From CAVSJJ01 sp963728395 (GTDB lineage: Bacteria > Actinomycetota > Actinomycetes > Actinomycetales > Dermatophilaceae), in the NCBI GenBank assembly GCA_963728395.1, contig CAVSJJ010000002.1, positions 1 to 64,000 of the forward strand: a stretch of 64,000 nucleotides of DNA, given 5' to 3'. The position numbers and the translations under genes were made by a program. Of the stretch, positions 50,351-60,102 are shown one piece after another; positions within the stretch are counted from its first letter, which is position 1, and each line of letters begins with the position of its first letter. Below the pieces are notes generated by a model that ran no database searches, was not told where the DNA came from, and was given only the letters and a program-made list of their open reading frames with translations.

Positions 50351-51263
50351 TGACGTCGCGGCTCGCGGCCCGATCCCGTTGCGGCACAACGGTATACTTC
50401 GGGTCGCGGGCGGATGCGAGGCCTGCCTCGAAGATGCCGAAGCGGGTCAGGGCCGACGCGACGACGCACGTTGCACCGGCCAGTGCCGACACCGCGCGTG
50501 ACCGTCCGCCGGCAAGGACCGTCGCGCCGGCGGCGACGGCCGTCATCGTCCGGGCGGCCTTCATGAGCCGGCCGGGGCGACCCTCCTGATAGGGCTCGGC
50601 GACCATCCCGACCCCGCGGGTCAGCGTCTCGGCGGCGACGATCTCGGTGGCGGCGCCGACGAGGAGCATCCGTCGGGCGGGGGCCGCCTCGGCGGTCGGC
50701 GTGAACATCATCGCCAGTCCGCCGGCCGCGCTGGCCCCGGACCCGGCGAAGATGAACGGCAGCTGCCGGTAGGACTCGTGCCAGGCCGGGACGGCGGTGT
50801 CGGCGATGAGTGCGGCGGTGTAGGTGGCCAGCGGGGGCCCGAGCGCGGCGGCACCAGCGCCGGCGAGGCGGCCCACCCGGGGCAGCCACCCCGTCACGGC
50901 CGACGCGGCCGCGGCGGCCGAGAGGGTGCCGAACGGCGCGAGGATCCACGACCCGACCGAGAGCGGGGAGGTGGGCTTGATGACGCGGAGCATGTTGAGG
51001 AACCGTTCCGGGCGGCCGAGATCGTGGATGAGGGCCGCGGCGCCGAGCCCGGCGCCCGCGCCGGCGCCCAGGGTGGCGACCCGGTGCAGCGTCGGCCGCC
51101 CGGTCCGGGCGGCACCCTCCGCGAGCACGGCCGAGGCGCCGGCGAGCCCGCCGAGGAACAGATAGGCCGGCACGTCCGGCGTCTTCCAGGTCGGCTCCTT
51201 GATGATGGGACGGCCGTAGTAGGAGTCGAACTCCGCCCGGGGGACCATGGCCCGTTCCTTCAT
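50331..51263 (-). CDS. NrfD/PsrC-type membrane subunit of formate dehydrogenase
   Basis: This 310-aa polytopic protein has about eight hydrophobic helices and the NrfD features PAYLFLGGLAGASAVLAEGA, LIHDLGRPERFLNMLRVIKPTSPLSVGSWIL, and ESYRQLPFIFAGSGASAAGGLAM. It anchors the complex and passes electrons to the quinone pool. ATG 51263 overlaps the Fe-S subunit stop as ATGA, so it is third in the fdh operon. It is not the cytochrome-b-type FdnI usual for E. coli formate dehydrogenase N. Confidence 0.88.
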   Translation of the reverse strand: MKERAMVPRAEFDSYYGRPIIKEPTWKTPDVPAYLFLGGLAGASAVLAEGAARTGRPTLHRVATLGAGAGAGLGAAALIHDLGRPERFLNMLRVIKPTSPLSVGSWILAPFGTLSAAAAASAVTGWLPRVGRLAGAGAAALGPPLATYTAALIADTAVPAWHESYRQLPFIFAGSGASAAGGLAMMFTPTAEAAPARRMLLVGAATEIVAAETLTRGVGMVAEPYQEGRPGRLMKAARTMTAVAAGATVLAGGRSRAVSALAGATCVVASALTRFGIFEAGLASARDPKYTVVPQRDRAASRDVTTSRRG

Positions 51264-52189
51264 CGACGCCCCCCGAGGAACGAGGCGACCCCGATGCCGA
51301 CGAGCGCGAGGGCCGCGCTGCCGACGTGGCGCCACATCGAGGGCAGGTCCCGGGTCGTGACGATCGGGTCGGGCGGCAGGCCGTAGACCTCGGGCTCGTC
51401 GAGGAGCAGGAAGAACGCGCCGTCGCCGCCGACCCCGTCCTCCGGGTCCGCACCGTAGAGCCGCGCGCCCTCGACGCCCTGCTCCTTCAGCTCCGACACC
51501 CGGTGAGCCGCCCGGAGGCGCAGCTCGCTCACCTCGCCGTACTGGATCGACTCGGTGGGGCACGCCTGGGCGCAGGCCGGGGTCTGGCCGTCGGAGATCC
51601 GGTCGTAGCACAGCGTGCACTTCCACACCCGGCCGTCGTCCTTGCGCTGGTCGATGACGCCGTAGGGGCAGGCGGGAACGCAGTAGCCGCAGCCGTTGCA
51701 GATGTCCTCCTGCACGACGACGGTTCCGAACTCGGTGCGGAACAGCGAGCCGGTCGGGCACACGTCGAGGCATGCGGCGTGGGTGCAGTGCTTGCACACG
51801 TCCGAGGACATGAGCCACTGGATGCCTCCGGTCCCGGACTGGGTCTCCTGACCCGGCCCGGACGGGAGGTCCCCGGGGTCCCCGGTGGAGGACGCGGCGG
51901 AGCGCACGGACGGCATACCGAGATCGGTCGTCGTAGCCGGGGAGGGATGCTCGATGAATGCCACGTGCCGCCAGGTGTCCGCGCCGAGCGCCGTCGTGTT
52001 GTCGTAGGACATTCCGGTGAGCGAGATCCCGTCCTCGGGGAGGAGGTTCCACTCCTTGCACGCCACCTCGCAGGCCTTGCAGCCGATGCAGACCGAGGTG
52101 TCGGTGAAGAAGCCCATCCGGGGCGGGTGGTCGACGTGGCCGGCGTCGGCAGCCACGTCGTCGAGCCGTCCGAAGAGCGAGGGGCTCAC
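51260..52189 (-). CDS. fdhB: Formate dehydrogenase iron-sulfur subunit (FdnH-like)
   Basis: This 309-aa subunit has four 4Fe-4S cluster motifs: CIGCKACEVACKEW, CKHCTHAACLDVCPTG, CNGCGYCVPACPYG and CTLCYD plus CAQACPTES. A C-terminal transmembrane anchor (SAALALVGIGVASFLGG) resembles FdnH. It relays electrons from the catalytic subunit to the NrfD-type subunit. A ~30-residue loop (about 100-130) rich in Ser/Gly/Pro is inserted between clusters 1 and 2. It overlaps both neighbours by ATGA. Confidence 0.92.
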   Translation of the reverse strand: MSPSLFGRLDDVAADAGHVDHPPRMGFFTDTSVCIGCKACEVACKEWNLLPEDGISLTGMSYDNTTALGADTWRHVAFIEHPSPATTTDLGMPSVRSAASSTGDPGDLPSGPGQETQSGTGGIQWLMSSDVCKHCTHAACLDVCPTGSLFRTEFGTVVVQEDICNGCGYCVPACPYGVIDQRKDDGRVWKCTLCYDRISDGQTPACAQACPTESIQYGEVSELRLRAAHRVSELKEQGVEGARLYGADPEDGVGGDGAFFLLLDEPEVYGLPPDPIVTTRDLPSMWRHVGSAALALVGIGVASFLGGRR

Positions 52190-55100
52190 GGCTGCACCTC
52201 CTGGTGTCCGTCGGGGTCGGCCGCGGCCCTGGACCGGTAGGCCTCGACGAGGGCGACGAGGGCCGCGCCGCGGGGTCGCCGTCCCGGCCGGATGTCACAC
52301 GTGCCGACCTTGCCCTGGATGTGGACGTTCGGGTCGAGCGTCGCGCCGACGAGGTCGTTGGTCGAGTCGCCCCGGGACAGGCCGTTGGCGCCCCAGTGGT
52401 AGGGCAGCCCCACCTGGTCGACAAGCCGGTCGCCGACCCGGAGCGAGCGCATCCGGTCGGTGACGAGGACCCGGGCCTCGATGGCCGACCGGGAGGTGAC
52501 GATGGTCGCCCAGCCGCCGTGCTCGAGCCCGCGCTCGGCCGCCAGCCGCGGCGAGACCTCGCAGAACATCTCCGGCTGCAGCTCCGACAGGTAGGGCAGC
52601 GTCCGGCTCATCCCGCCCGCCGTGTGGTGCTCGGTGAGCCGGTAGCTCGTGAAGACGTAGGGGAAGACGGTGGAGAAGGAGGGGTTGAGCGGGTTTGCCG
52701 ACTGGTCGACGTACTCGACGGCCGGGTTGTTCTGCTGGGGGTAGAGCCGGTTGTGGAACGGGCTCTCCGGGGGCTCGTAGAACGTCGGCATCGGGCCGTC
52801 GGCGAGGCCGGCGGGGGCATAGAGCCAGCCCTTGCCGTCGGTCTGCATGATGAACGGGTCGCGCCCGCCGATGGCGTCCGGTCCGGTGGCGCCCTCCTCG
52901 GGGACGTGGTCCGGCGGCCGGTCGGCGACGAAGTCCGGGACGTCATCGCCAGTCCAGGACCCGGCCTCGGCGTCCCACCACACGTAGCGTTTCCGCTCGC
53001 TCCACGGCTGCCCGTCGGGGTCGGCCGACGCGCGGTTGTAGAGGATGCGCCGGTTGGCCGGCCACACCCAGCCCCACTCCGGCGCGACGAGGCTCTGCTC
53101 CCAGTGCGGCTTGCGTCGGGCGGCCTGGTTGACCTCGTCGGCGAAGACCCCGCAGTAGATCCAGCACCCGCAGCGGGTGGAGCCGTCACTCTTGAGCTGG
53201 GTGTAGGAGGACAGGGCCGCCCCGTCCGCGTCGGTGCCGTTGATCTCGCGCAGGACCGCCTCGGCGTCGGGCTCGCCCAGCGGGCCCTCGGTCGGGTAGT
53301 CCCAGGTCAGGTCGAGCAGCGGGCGGTCCATCTCGTCGCTCGACCCGGCGAGCTTCTCGCGGATCCGGCAGCCCAGGTCGTAGTAGAACTGCAGGTCGCT
53401 GCGGGCGTCGCCCGGTGGCTCGATGGCCTGGTGGCGCCACTGGAGCATCCGTTGGGTGTTGGTGAAGGTCCCCTTCTTCTCGACGTGCGAGGCGGCCGGC
53501 AGGAAGAACACCTCGGTGCCGATCTCGTCGGTGACGAGCTCGCCGGTGTCGATCTCGGGGCCGTCCTTCCAGAAGGTCGCGGTCTCGATCATCGCCATGT
53601 CCCTGACGACGAGCCAGTCGAGGTTGGCCAGGCCGAGCCGCTGCATCTTGCCGTTCGCCGAGCCGACCGCGGGGTTCTCCCCGACGACGAAGTAGCCCTT
53701 GCAGCGTCCCTCGATCTGGTTGACGACGGTGTCGTAGGTCCCGTGGTGCCCGGTGAGCCGGGGGAGGTAGTCGAAGCGGAAGTCGTTCTCCTCCGTCGCG
53801 GCATCGCCCCACCAGCTCTTGAGCAGGCTGACGGCGTAGTCGCGCATGTTGCCCCAGTACCCGGTCTTGCCGGCGTCCTCGGCGACGAAGTCGTCGAGGG
53901 TCTCGTGCTGGCGCGCGTGCGGCATGGGGATGTAGCCCGGGAGGATGTTGAACAGGGTCGGGATGTCCGTCGAGCCCTGGATGCTCGCGTGCCCGCGCAG
54001 GGCGAGGATGCCGCCGCCGGGCCGGCCGATGTTGCCGAGGAGGAGCTGGAGGATCGACGCGGTCCGGATCATCTGCACGCCGGTCGAGTGCTGGGTCCAG
54101 CCGACGGCGTAGCAGAAGGCGCTCGTGCGCTCCCGCCCCGAGTTGGTCGTCAGGGCATCGGCGACCGCCCGGAACTGCTCCGGTGGTATGCCGCAGACCT
54201 CCTCGACGAGCTGCGGCGTGTAGCGCGCGAAGTGGCGCTTGAGGATCTGGTAGACGCAGCGCGGGTGCTGGAGGGTCTCGTCGCGCTCCGGCTTGGCCGC
54301 GATCGACGGTCCACCGGAGCCGGCCGTCTCGGATCGGCCCGCCTCGTGCTCGCCGCCGTCCTCGAGCTGGGAGCTGGGGCCACCGGGCTGGTCGGGGTCG
54401 CGCTGCCCGGCGGCGGGAGCCTGCGGGGCGCCGGCATACTGCCAGCTCGTCGGCTGGTATCTACCGCTCTCGGGGTCGAAGCCGGAGAAGAGGCCGTCGA
54501 GGTCCTCGGTGTCCGCGAAGTCCTCACCGACGATGGACGCGGCGTTCGTGTAGTTGACGATGTAGTCGCGGAAGTCCAGCTCGTTGGTGATGACGTGGTT
54601 GATGAGCGCGCCGAGGAACATGATGTCGGTTCCGGCCCGGATCGGGACATGGAGGTCGGCGACGGCGGAGGTGCGGGTGAAGCGGGGGTCGACGTGGATG
54701 ACCGTCGCGCCCTTGCGCTTGGCCTCCATGACCCATTGGAAGCCGACCGGGTGGCACTCGGCCATGTTCGAGCCCTCGATGAGGATGCAGTCGGCGTTCG
54801 ACAGGTCCTGCTGGAAGGTCGTGGCCCCTCCCCGGCCGAAGCTCGTTCCCAGACCGGGAACGGTGGAGGAGTGTCAAATACGCGCCTGGTTCTCGATCTG
54901 GATCGCACCCATCGCCGTGTAGAGCTTCTTCATGAGGTAGTTCTCCTCGTTGTCGAGGGTCGCTCCTCCGAGGCTCGCGATGCCCAGGGTCCGCCGGACG
55001 CGGGCGCCCTGGTCGTCGGTCCACTGCCAGTAGCGGCGGCGGGTCTCGATGACGCGGTCCGCGATCATGTCCATCGCGGTGTCGAGGTCGAGGTCCTCCC

Positions 55101-55437
55101 ACTCGGTGCCGTGGGGGCGCCGGTAGCGGACCTTCGTCACCCGAAGGTCCGAGGTGACCAGCTGCTTGCTCGCGCTGCCCTTGGGGCACAGCCGGCCGCG
55201 GGAGATCGGGCTGGCCGGGTCGCCCTCGATCTGGGTGATCGCTCCGTCCTTGACGAAGACCTTCTGTCCACAGCCGACGGCGCAGAACGGGCAGACGGAG
55301 TCGACGACCCGGTCGGCGGTGGAGGTCCGCGGCGTGAGCTCGTGGGTGTGCTCGGACATCGCGGCCAGCCCGCGGCCGAGCCGGTCGGTCCCACGGATCT
55401 GGCGCAGCAACGGCCACTCCAACGGCGTGCGGGCCAC
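52186..55437 (-). CDS. fdhA: Selenocysteine-containing formate dehydrogenase catalytic subunit
   Basis: This 1083-aa molybdo/tungsto-bis-PGD oxidoreductase has an N-terminal 4Fe-4S cluster CPFCAVGCG... CPKG. The signature QARI-UGA-HSSTVPGLGTSFGRGG places an in-frame TGA (54876-54874, codon 188) where formate dehydrogenases have selenocysteine. A SECIS hairpin follows 11 nt later, and tRNA-Sec, selA and selB lie next door. The reading frame is otherwise continuous to 52186. Start GTG 55437 gives the family-type N-terminus (LEWPLLRQIRGTDRLGRG). No twin-arginine signal is seen, unlike E. coli FdnG, so the catalytic site may face the cytoplasm. A ~60-aa Gly/Pro/Glu-rich insert lies around residues 325-390. 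Confidence 0.93.
54844..54862 (-). promoter_or_regulatory. Bacterial SECIS element in fdhA
   Basis: In the mRNA, CGUUCCC-GGUCU-GGGAACG forms a perfect 7-bp stem with a 5-nt loop, beginning 11 nt after the UGA. Both the 11-nt spacing and the GGUCU loop are those I recall for the SelB-binding apical hairpin of E. coli fdhF. The hairpin lies in the coding region and overlaps codons for TVPGLGT. Confidence 0.88.
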
Positions 55438-55579
55438 GGCACCCACCCTTCGCACTCGGCGCTCTCCGGCATACCGGGCCTTACCCCGGCGCGCGGGGCG
55501 GAAACGCCGCCGCGCGGACGCTCTCGCTCGACCCGCCCAGTCTGCCCTCGGGCGGGCCACCCGGGCTAGGGTCTGGGGC

Positions 55580-55674
55580 GGAGGCGTTCCTCGTCTGGTG
55601 ACGGGCGCGGTCCTCAAAACCGTTGTGACCGGGCATCCCGGTCAGGCGGGTTCGATTCCCGTCCGCCTCCGCCA
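55580..55674 (+). tRNA. selC: tRNA-Sec (anticodon UCA)
   Basis: This 95-nt tRNA has acceptor GGAGGCG pairing with CGCCTCC, discriminator G and encoded CCA. The anticodon stem-loop is CGGT-CCTCAAA-ACCG with UCA at 55614-55616. It has the very long variable arm TGACCGGG-CAT-CCCGGTCA (8-bp stem, 3-nt loop) and T-arm GCGGG-TTCGATT-CCCGT. The UCA anticodon and the long extra arm identify it. It sits between divergent fdhA and selA. Confidence 0.95.
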
Positions 55675-55702
55675 CCAGCCTGCACACGGAAGGGGCGACA
55701 CC

Positions 55703-57004
55703 GTGGACGACCCGCGCCGCCGGGTGCCCCGCACCGACGCGGTGCTCGACGACGCCCGGCTCGCCGACGCGCTGGAGCGGCTCGGCCGGCCCCGGGTCAA
55801 GGCCGAGGTCGTCGCGGCCCTCGACGCGTGCCGCCGGGGCGAGCTGGCGCCGGACGACGTCGTGGCCGCCGTCGTCGACCGGCTTCCGGCGCTCGGCACG
55901 TCGCTGCGGCCGGTGCTCAACGCGACGGGCGTCCTCGTCCACACCAACCTCGGCCGGGCGCCGCTGTCGGCCGCGGCCGTGGCCGCCGTCGAGGCCGCCG
56001 CCGGGACGACCGATGTCGAGCTCGACCTCGCGACCGGCCGCCGGGGCCCGCGGGGCACCGGTGCGCTCGACGCGCTCCGGGCGGCCGTCCCGGACGCCGG
56101 CGAGGTCCATGTCGTGGGCAACGGTGCCGCCGCCCTCGCCCTCGTCTCCTGTGCGCTCGGCGCCGGTCGCGAGGTGCTGGTGGCCCGCGGGGAGATGGTC
56201 GAGATCGGCGACGGCTTCCGGATCCCCGACCTCGTCGAGTCGGTCGGGGCGCGGCTGCGCGAGGTCGGCACGACGAACCGGGTCCGGGTCGAGGACTACG
56301 CCGAGGCGATGACCGAGCGGACGGCCTTCGTCCTCAAGGTGCATCCGTCGAACTTCCGGGTCGAGGGGTTCACCTCGAGCGTGCCCGTCGCCGAGCTCAC
56401 CCGGCTCGGGCCGCCCGTCGTCGCCGACATCGGCTCGGGCCTGCTCGCGCCGCATCCGCGGCTGCCCGGCGAGCCGGATGCCGCGAGCACCCTGCGCGCG
56501 GGCGCGGCCCTCGTCACCGCGTCGGGGGACAAGCTGCTCGGCGGCCCGCAGTGCGGCCTGCTGCTCGGCGAGGCCGGCCTCGTCCGGGACCTGCGGCGGC
56601 ATCCGCTCGCCCGGGCGCTGCGCGTCGACAAGCTCACCCTCGCGGCGCTGGAGGCCACACTGACCGGCCCGCCCACCCCCGTGGCCCGCGCGCTCTGCGC
56701 CGACCGCGACGAGCTGATCCGCCGGGCCCGACGCATCGCGGTGGCCATCGGCCCGGGACTCGCCGAGGCGGTCTCCTCCACCGGCCGGGTCGGGGGCGGC
56801 GGGGCGCCGGGGGTGGCGCTGCCCAGCGCCGCGGTCGCGCTGCCGACCCGGTATGCCGCGCCGCTGCGCCGGGCCGAGCCGCCCGTCGTCGGCCACGTCC
56901 ACGACGGCCGGCTCCTCCTGGACCTGCTGACCGTCCCCGAGGACCTCGACGACCTCCTCGCCGAGGCGGTCCGCGGCGTCGTCGCAGCGGACCGGACCGC
57001 CTGA
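55703..57004 (+). CDS. selA: L-seryl-tRNA(Sec) selenium transferase
   Basis: This 433-aa PLP enzyme converts Ser-tRNA(Sec) to Sec-tRNA(Sec). It has RPVLNATGVLVHTNLGRAPLS, the phosphate/active-site segment VHPSNFRVEGFTSSV and the PLP-binding Lys277 in ASGDKLLGGPQCG. GTG 55703 is preceded by GGAAGGGG and lies 28 bp after tRNA-Sec. It ends 1 bp before selB. Confidence 0.94.
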   Translation: MDDPRRRVPRTDAVLDDARLADALERLGRPRVKAEVVAALDACRRGELAPDDVVAAVVDRLPALGTSLRPVLNATGVLVHTNLGRAPLSAAAVAAVEAAAGTTDVELDLATGRRGPRGTGALDALRAAVPDAGEVHVVGNGAAALALVSCALGAGREVLVARGEMVEIGDGFRIPDLVESVGARLREVGTTNRVRVEDYAEAMTERTAFVLKVHPSNFRVEGFTSSVPVAELTRLGPPVVADIGSGLLAPHPRLPGEPDAASTLRAGAALVTASGDKLLGGPQCGLLLGEAGLVRDLRRHPLARALRVDKLTLAALEATLTGPPTPVARALCADRDELIRRARRIAVAIGPGLAEAVSSTGRVGGGGAPGVALPSAAVALPTRYAAPLRRAEPPVVGHVHDGRLLLDLLTVPEDLDDLLAEAVRGVVAADRTA

Positions 57005-57005
57005 C

Positions 57006-58754
57006 GTGCACGTCGTCGCCACCGCGGGGCACGTCGACCACGGCAAGTCCACCCTCGTGCGCGCCCTCACCGGCCAGGACCCCGACCGGCTCGAGGAGGA
57101 GCGCCGCCGGGGGCTGTCGATCGAGCTGGGCTACTGCTGGACCGACCTGCCGCCGGTCGGCGAGGTCGCGTTCGTCGACGTCCCCGGGCACGAACGGTTC
57201 ATCGCGACGACCCTCGCCGGGATGGGACCGGTGCCGGTCGCGCTGCTCGTCGTCGCGGCCGACGACCCGTGGATGCCCCAGGCGGCCGAGCACCTCGTCG
57301 CCCTCGACGCGCTCGGCGTCCGCCACGGCGTCGTCGCCGTCACCCGATCCGACCTTGCCGACCCGGCCCCGGCCGCCGCCCGGGTCCGCGAGGAGCTGGC
57401 ACGGACGTCGCTGCGGCAGGCCCCGATCGTCGTCGTCAGCGGCCGGACCGGCGCGGGCCTGGCGCAGTTGCGGGCCCGACTCGGGGCGGCCCTGGCCGCC
57501 GTCCCTGCTCCGGACCCGGCAGCCGGTGCCCGGCTCTGGGTCGACCGCCGCTTCCACGTCCGTGGTGCCGGCACCGTCGTGACCGGGACCCTCGTCTCCG
57601 GGGCGGTCTCGGTCGGGGACGTCCTCGAGGCCGGAGGGGAGCGGGTGCGCATCCGCGGACTGGAGGCACTCGGCCGCCCACGCGAGACGATGACCGCCGT
57701 CGCCCGCGTCGCCCTCGACCTCGGCGGCCGGGCCCCGGACGCGGTCGCCAGGGGCCACGCGCTGCTCTCGCCGGGTGCCTTCGCGCCGACGGCCGTCGTC
57801 GACGTGGCGCTCTCCGGGGCCGGGGAGCCGCCGGAGCGACCGGTCCTGCACTGCGGCTCGGCGCTCGTCGGCGTCCATGCCCGGCCGCTGGCGCCGCGCC
57901 TGGCCCGGCTCGTCCTCGAGCGGTCGCTGCCGCTGCACGTGGGTGACCGGGCCGTCCTGCGTGACCCGGGCAGCCGACGCCTGTGGGGCGTGCGCGTCCT
58001 GGACCCGATGCCCCCAGCCCTGCGCCGTCGGGGCGCCGCGGCCGCCCGGGCCGTCCGGCTCGCGGCATACGACGGGACGCCGCTGGCCGAGCTGGAGCTG
58101 CGCGGCGTCGTCCGACGCACCCACCTCGTCCGAGCCGGTGCCCGGCCGGAGCCGCTGCCGGAGGGTGCGCTCGCCGTCGGCGACTGGCTCGTGGCGCCGC
58201 GCGTCGTCGCGGACCTGCGTCGCCGGCTCGTCGCGCTCGTCGAGGACGCCGACGCGCCCCTGCACGGCGGGCTCACTCCCTCGGCGGCCGCCCATGCCCT
58301 CGCGCTGCCGGACCCGCGGATCGTCGAGGCACTCGCCGGTCCGCCGTTGCGGATGGACCGGGGGAGGCTGGTCCTCGACCGCCAGCCGGCGCTGCCCGCG
58401 CAGGTCGAACGGGCGCTCGGCGAGCTCGCCGCCGAGCTGGCCGACGAGCCGTTCGCGGCCCCCGACGCCGGTCGGCTCGCCGCGCTGGGGCTCGACGCGG
58501 GGACCGTCGCGGCGCTGCACCGGGCCGGCCGGGTGCTGCGGGTGGCGGACGGGGTCGTCCTCCTGCCGGATGCCGCGGACCTGGCGACCGAGCGGCTCGC
58601 CGCCCTGCCCCAGCCGTTCACGGCAAGCGAGGCGCGCCGGGCCCTGGGCACCTCGCGCCGCGTGGCCCTGCCGCTGCTCGGTCATCTCGATGCGACGGGC
58701 CGGACCCTCCGGCTGCCCGACGACCGTCGCCGGGTCCGCGACAGGGCCCGCTGA
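57006..58754 (+). CDS. selB: Selenocysteine-specific elongation factor
   Basis: This 582-aa GTPase delivers Sec-tRNA to the UGA. It has G1 AGHVDHGKSTL at the N-terminus, G3 VDVPGHERFI, the variant G4 TRSDL (usual T/N-K-x-D), and EF-Tu-like domains 2 and 3 (WVDRRFHVRGAGTVVTGTL). The C-terminal ~200 residues form the winged-helix mRNA-binding domains that recognise SECIS (GRLAALGLDAGTVAALHRAGRVLRV; SEARRALGTSRRVALPLL). The Arg in place of the G4 Lys is notable. GTG 57006 directly follows the selA stop. Confidence 0.94.
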   Translation: MHVVATAGHVDHGKSTLVRALTGQDPDRLEEERRRGLSIELGYCWTDLPPVGEVAFVDVPGHERFIATTLAGMGPVPVALLVVAADDPWMPQAAEHLVALDALGVRHGVVAVTRSDLADPAPAAARVREELARTSLRQAPIVVVSGRTGAGLAQLRARLGAALAAVPAPDPAAGARLWVDRRFHVRGAGTVVTGTLVSGAVSVGDVLEAGGERVRIRGLEALGRPRETMTAVARVALDLGGRAPDAVARGHALLSPGAFAPTAVVDVALSGAGEPPERPVLHCGSALVGVHARPLAPRLARLVLERSLPLHVGDRAVLRDPGSRRLWGVRVLDPMPPALRRRGAAAARAVRLAAYDGTPLAELELRGVVRRTHLVRAGARPEPLPEGALAVGDWLVAPRVVADLRRRLVALVEDADAPLHGGLTPSAAAHALALPDPRIVEALAGPPLRMDRGRLVLDRQPALPAQVERALGELAAELADEPFAAPDAGRLAALGLDAGTVAALHRAGRVLRVADGVVLLPDAADLATERLAALPQPFTASEARRALGTSRRVALPLLGHLDATGRTLRLPDDRRRVRDRAR

Positions 58755-58881
58755 GCCGGCTCCGGTACCGCCCGCCCGCGGCCCGATCCCGACCGGTGCT
58801 CGCGTGGGCGACCGGGGTACCGGCCGTTTCCGCGAGCAGTCATCGGGTAGACGCCGGGCCACACGAGCGCGGAGGTGGAGC

Positions 58882-60081
58882 ATGAAGGCAGTGACCTGGC
58901 ACGGTCGTCGCGACGTGCGCGTCGACACGGTGCCCGACCCGACGATCGAGGAGCCCGGGGACGCGGTGATCCGGGTGACGAGCACGAACATCTGCGGCTC
59001 CGACCTGCACCTGTACGAGGTGCTCGGGGCGTTCATGACCGAGGGCGACATCCTCGGGCACGAGGCGATGGGTGTCGTCGAGGAGGTCGGCTCGGAGGTG
59101 ACCGGCCTGTCGGTCGGCGACCGGGTCGTCGTGCCCTTCCAGGTCTGCTGCGGGCGGTGCTGGATGTGCGACCACGGCCTGCAGAGCCAGTGCGAGACGA
59201 CGCAGGTGCGCGACCAGGGCAACGGCGCGGCCCTGTTCGGCTACTCCTCCCTCTACGGGTCCGTCCCCGGCGGGCAGGCGGAGTACCTGCGGGTCCCGCA
59301 CGCCGACTACACCCACATCCCGGTCCCGGACGGGCCGCCGGACGACCGCTTCGTCTATCTCTCCGACGTCCTCCCGACGGCGTGGCAGGGTGTCGCCTAC
59401 GCCGACCCGGACCCGGACGGCACCCTCCTCGTCCTCGGCCTCGGGCCGATCGGGGACATGGCCACCCGGATCGCCGTCCAGCGCGGCGTCCGCCAGGTCA
59501 TCGGCGTCGACCTCGTCGACGAACGGCTGGCCCGGGCCCGGGGGCGAGGCGTCGAGACCCTCGACCTGCGCTCGGTGGACGACGTCGCGGACGCCGTGCG
59601 CGACCTGACCGGCGGCCGGGGAGCGGATGCCGTGGTCGACGCGGTCGGGATGGAGGCCCACGGCTCCGGGGTCGCCCGGCTGGCGCAGAAGGCCGCCGAC
59701 CTGCTGCCGGACTCGCTCGAGAGCCGGCTGATGACCCGGGCCGGCACCGACCGGCTCGCCGCGCTGCGGGTGGCGGTCGACGCCGTCCGGCGCGGCGGGA
59801 CGATCTCGCTCAGCGGGGTCTACGGAGGGATGACCTCCCCGCTGCCGATGATGACGATGTTCGACAAGCAGGTGCAGCTGCGGATGGGCCAGGCCAACGT
59901 CAAGCGCTGGATCCCGGACATCATGCCGCTGCTCGGCGACGACGACCCACTCGGCGTCGAGGACTTCGCAACCCACCGGCTCGCCCTGGACGAGGCGCCG
60001 GACGCCTACGCCCGCTTCCAGGCCAAGGAGGACGGCACCGTCAAGGTCGTCCTGCGTCCCGAGGCCTCGCGAGCCGCCTGA
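58882..60081 (+). CDS. Zinc-dependent alcohol dehydrogenase (glutathione-independent formaldehyde dehydrogenase-like)
   Basis: This 399-aa MDR enzyme has the catalytic zinc ligands in NICGSDLHLYEV and GHEAMGVVEEVG, the structural zinc set CGRCWMCDHGLQSQC and the cofactor motif VLGLGPIGDMATRIAVQRG. Sequence order and length resemble Pseudomonas-type formaldehyde dehydrogenase and related threonine/sorbitol dehydrogenases. ATG 58882 has GGAGGTGGAG upstream. Proximity to formate dehydrogenase would fit formaldehyde-to-formate oxidation, but the substrate is not fixed by sequence. Confidence 0.88.
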   Translation: MKAVTWHGRRDVRVDTVPDPTIEEPGDAVIRVTSTNICGSDLHLYEVLGAFMTEGDILGHEAMGVVEEVGSEVTGLSVGDRVVVPFQVCCGRCWMCDHGLQSQCETTQVRDQGNGAALFGYSSLYGSVPGGQAEYLRVPHADYTHIPVPDGPPDDRFVYLSDVLPTAWQGVAYADPDPDGTLLVLGLGPIGDMATRIAVQRGVRQVIGVDLVDERLARARGRGVETLDLRSVDDVADAVRDLTGGRGADAVVDAVGMEAHGSGVARLAQKAADLLPDSLESRLMTRAGTDRLAALRVAVDAVRRGGTISLSGVYGGMTSPLPMMTMFDKQVQLRMGQANVKRWIPDIMPLLGDDDPLGVEDFATHRLALDEAPDAYARFQAKEDGTVKVVLRPEASRAA

Positions 60082-60102
60082 GACCCGGCGCGGGGCGCCC
60101 GG

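Noticed and set aside
52186..55437. fdhA read as two genes or as a pseudogene with a nonsense codon
   Set aside because: The stop is UGA exactly at the known Sec position, with a SECIS hairpin 11 nt downstream and selC/selA/selB adjacent. Sequence on both sides stays in one frame.
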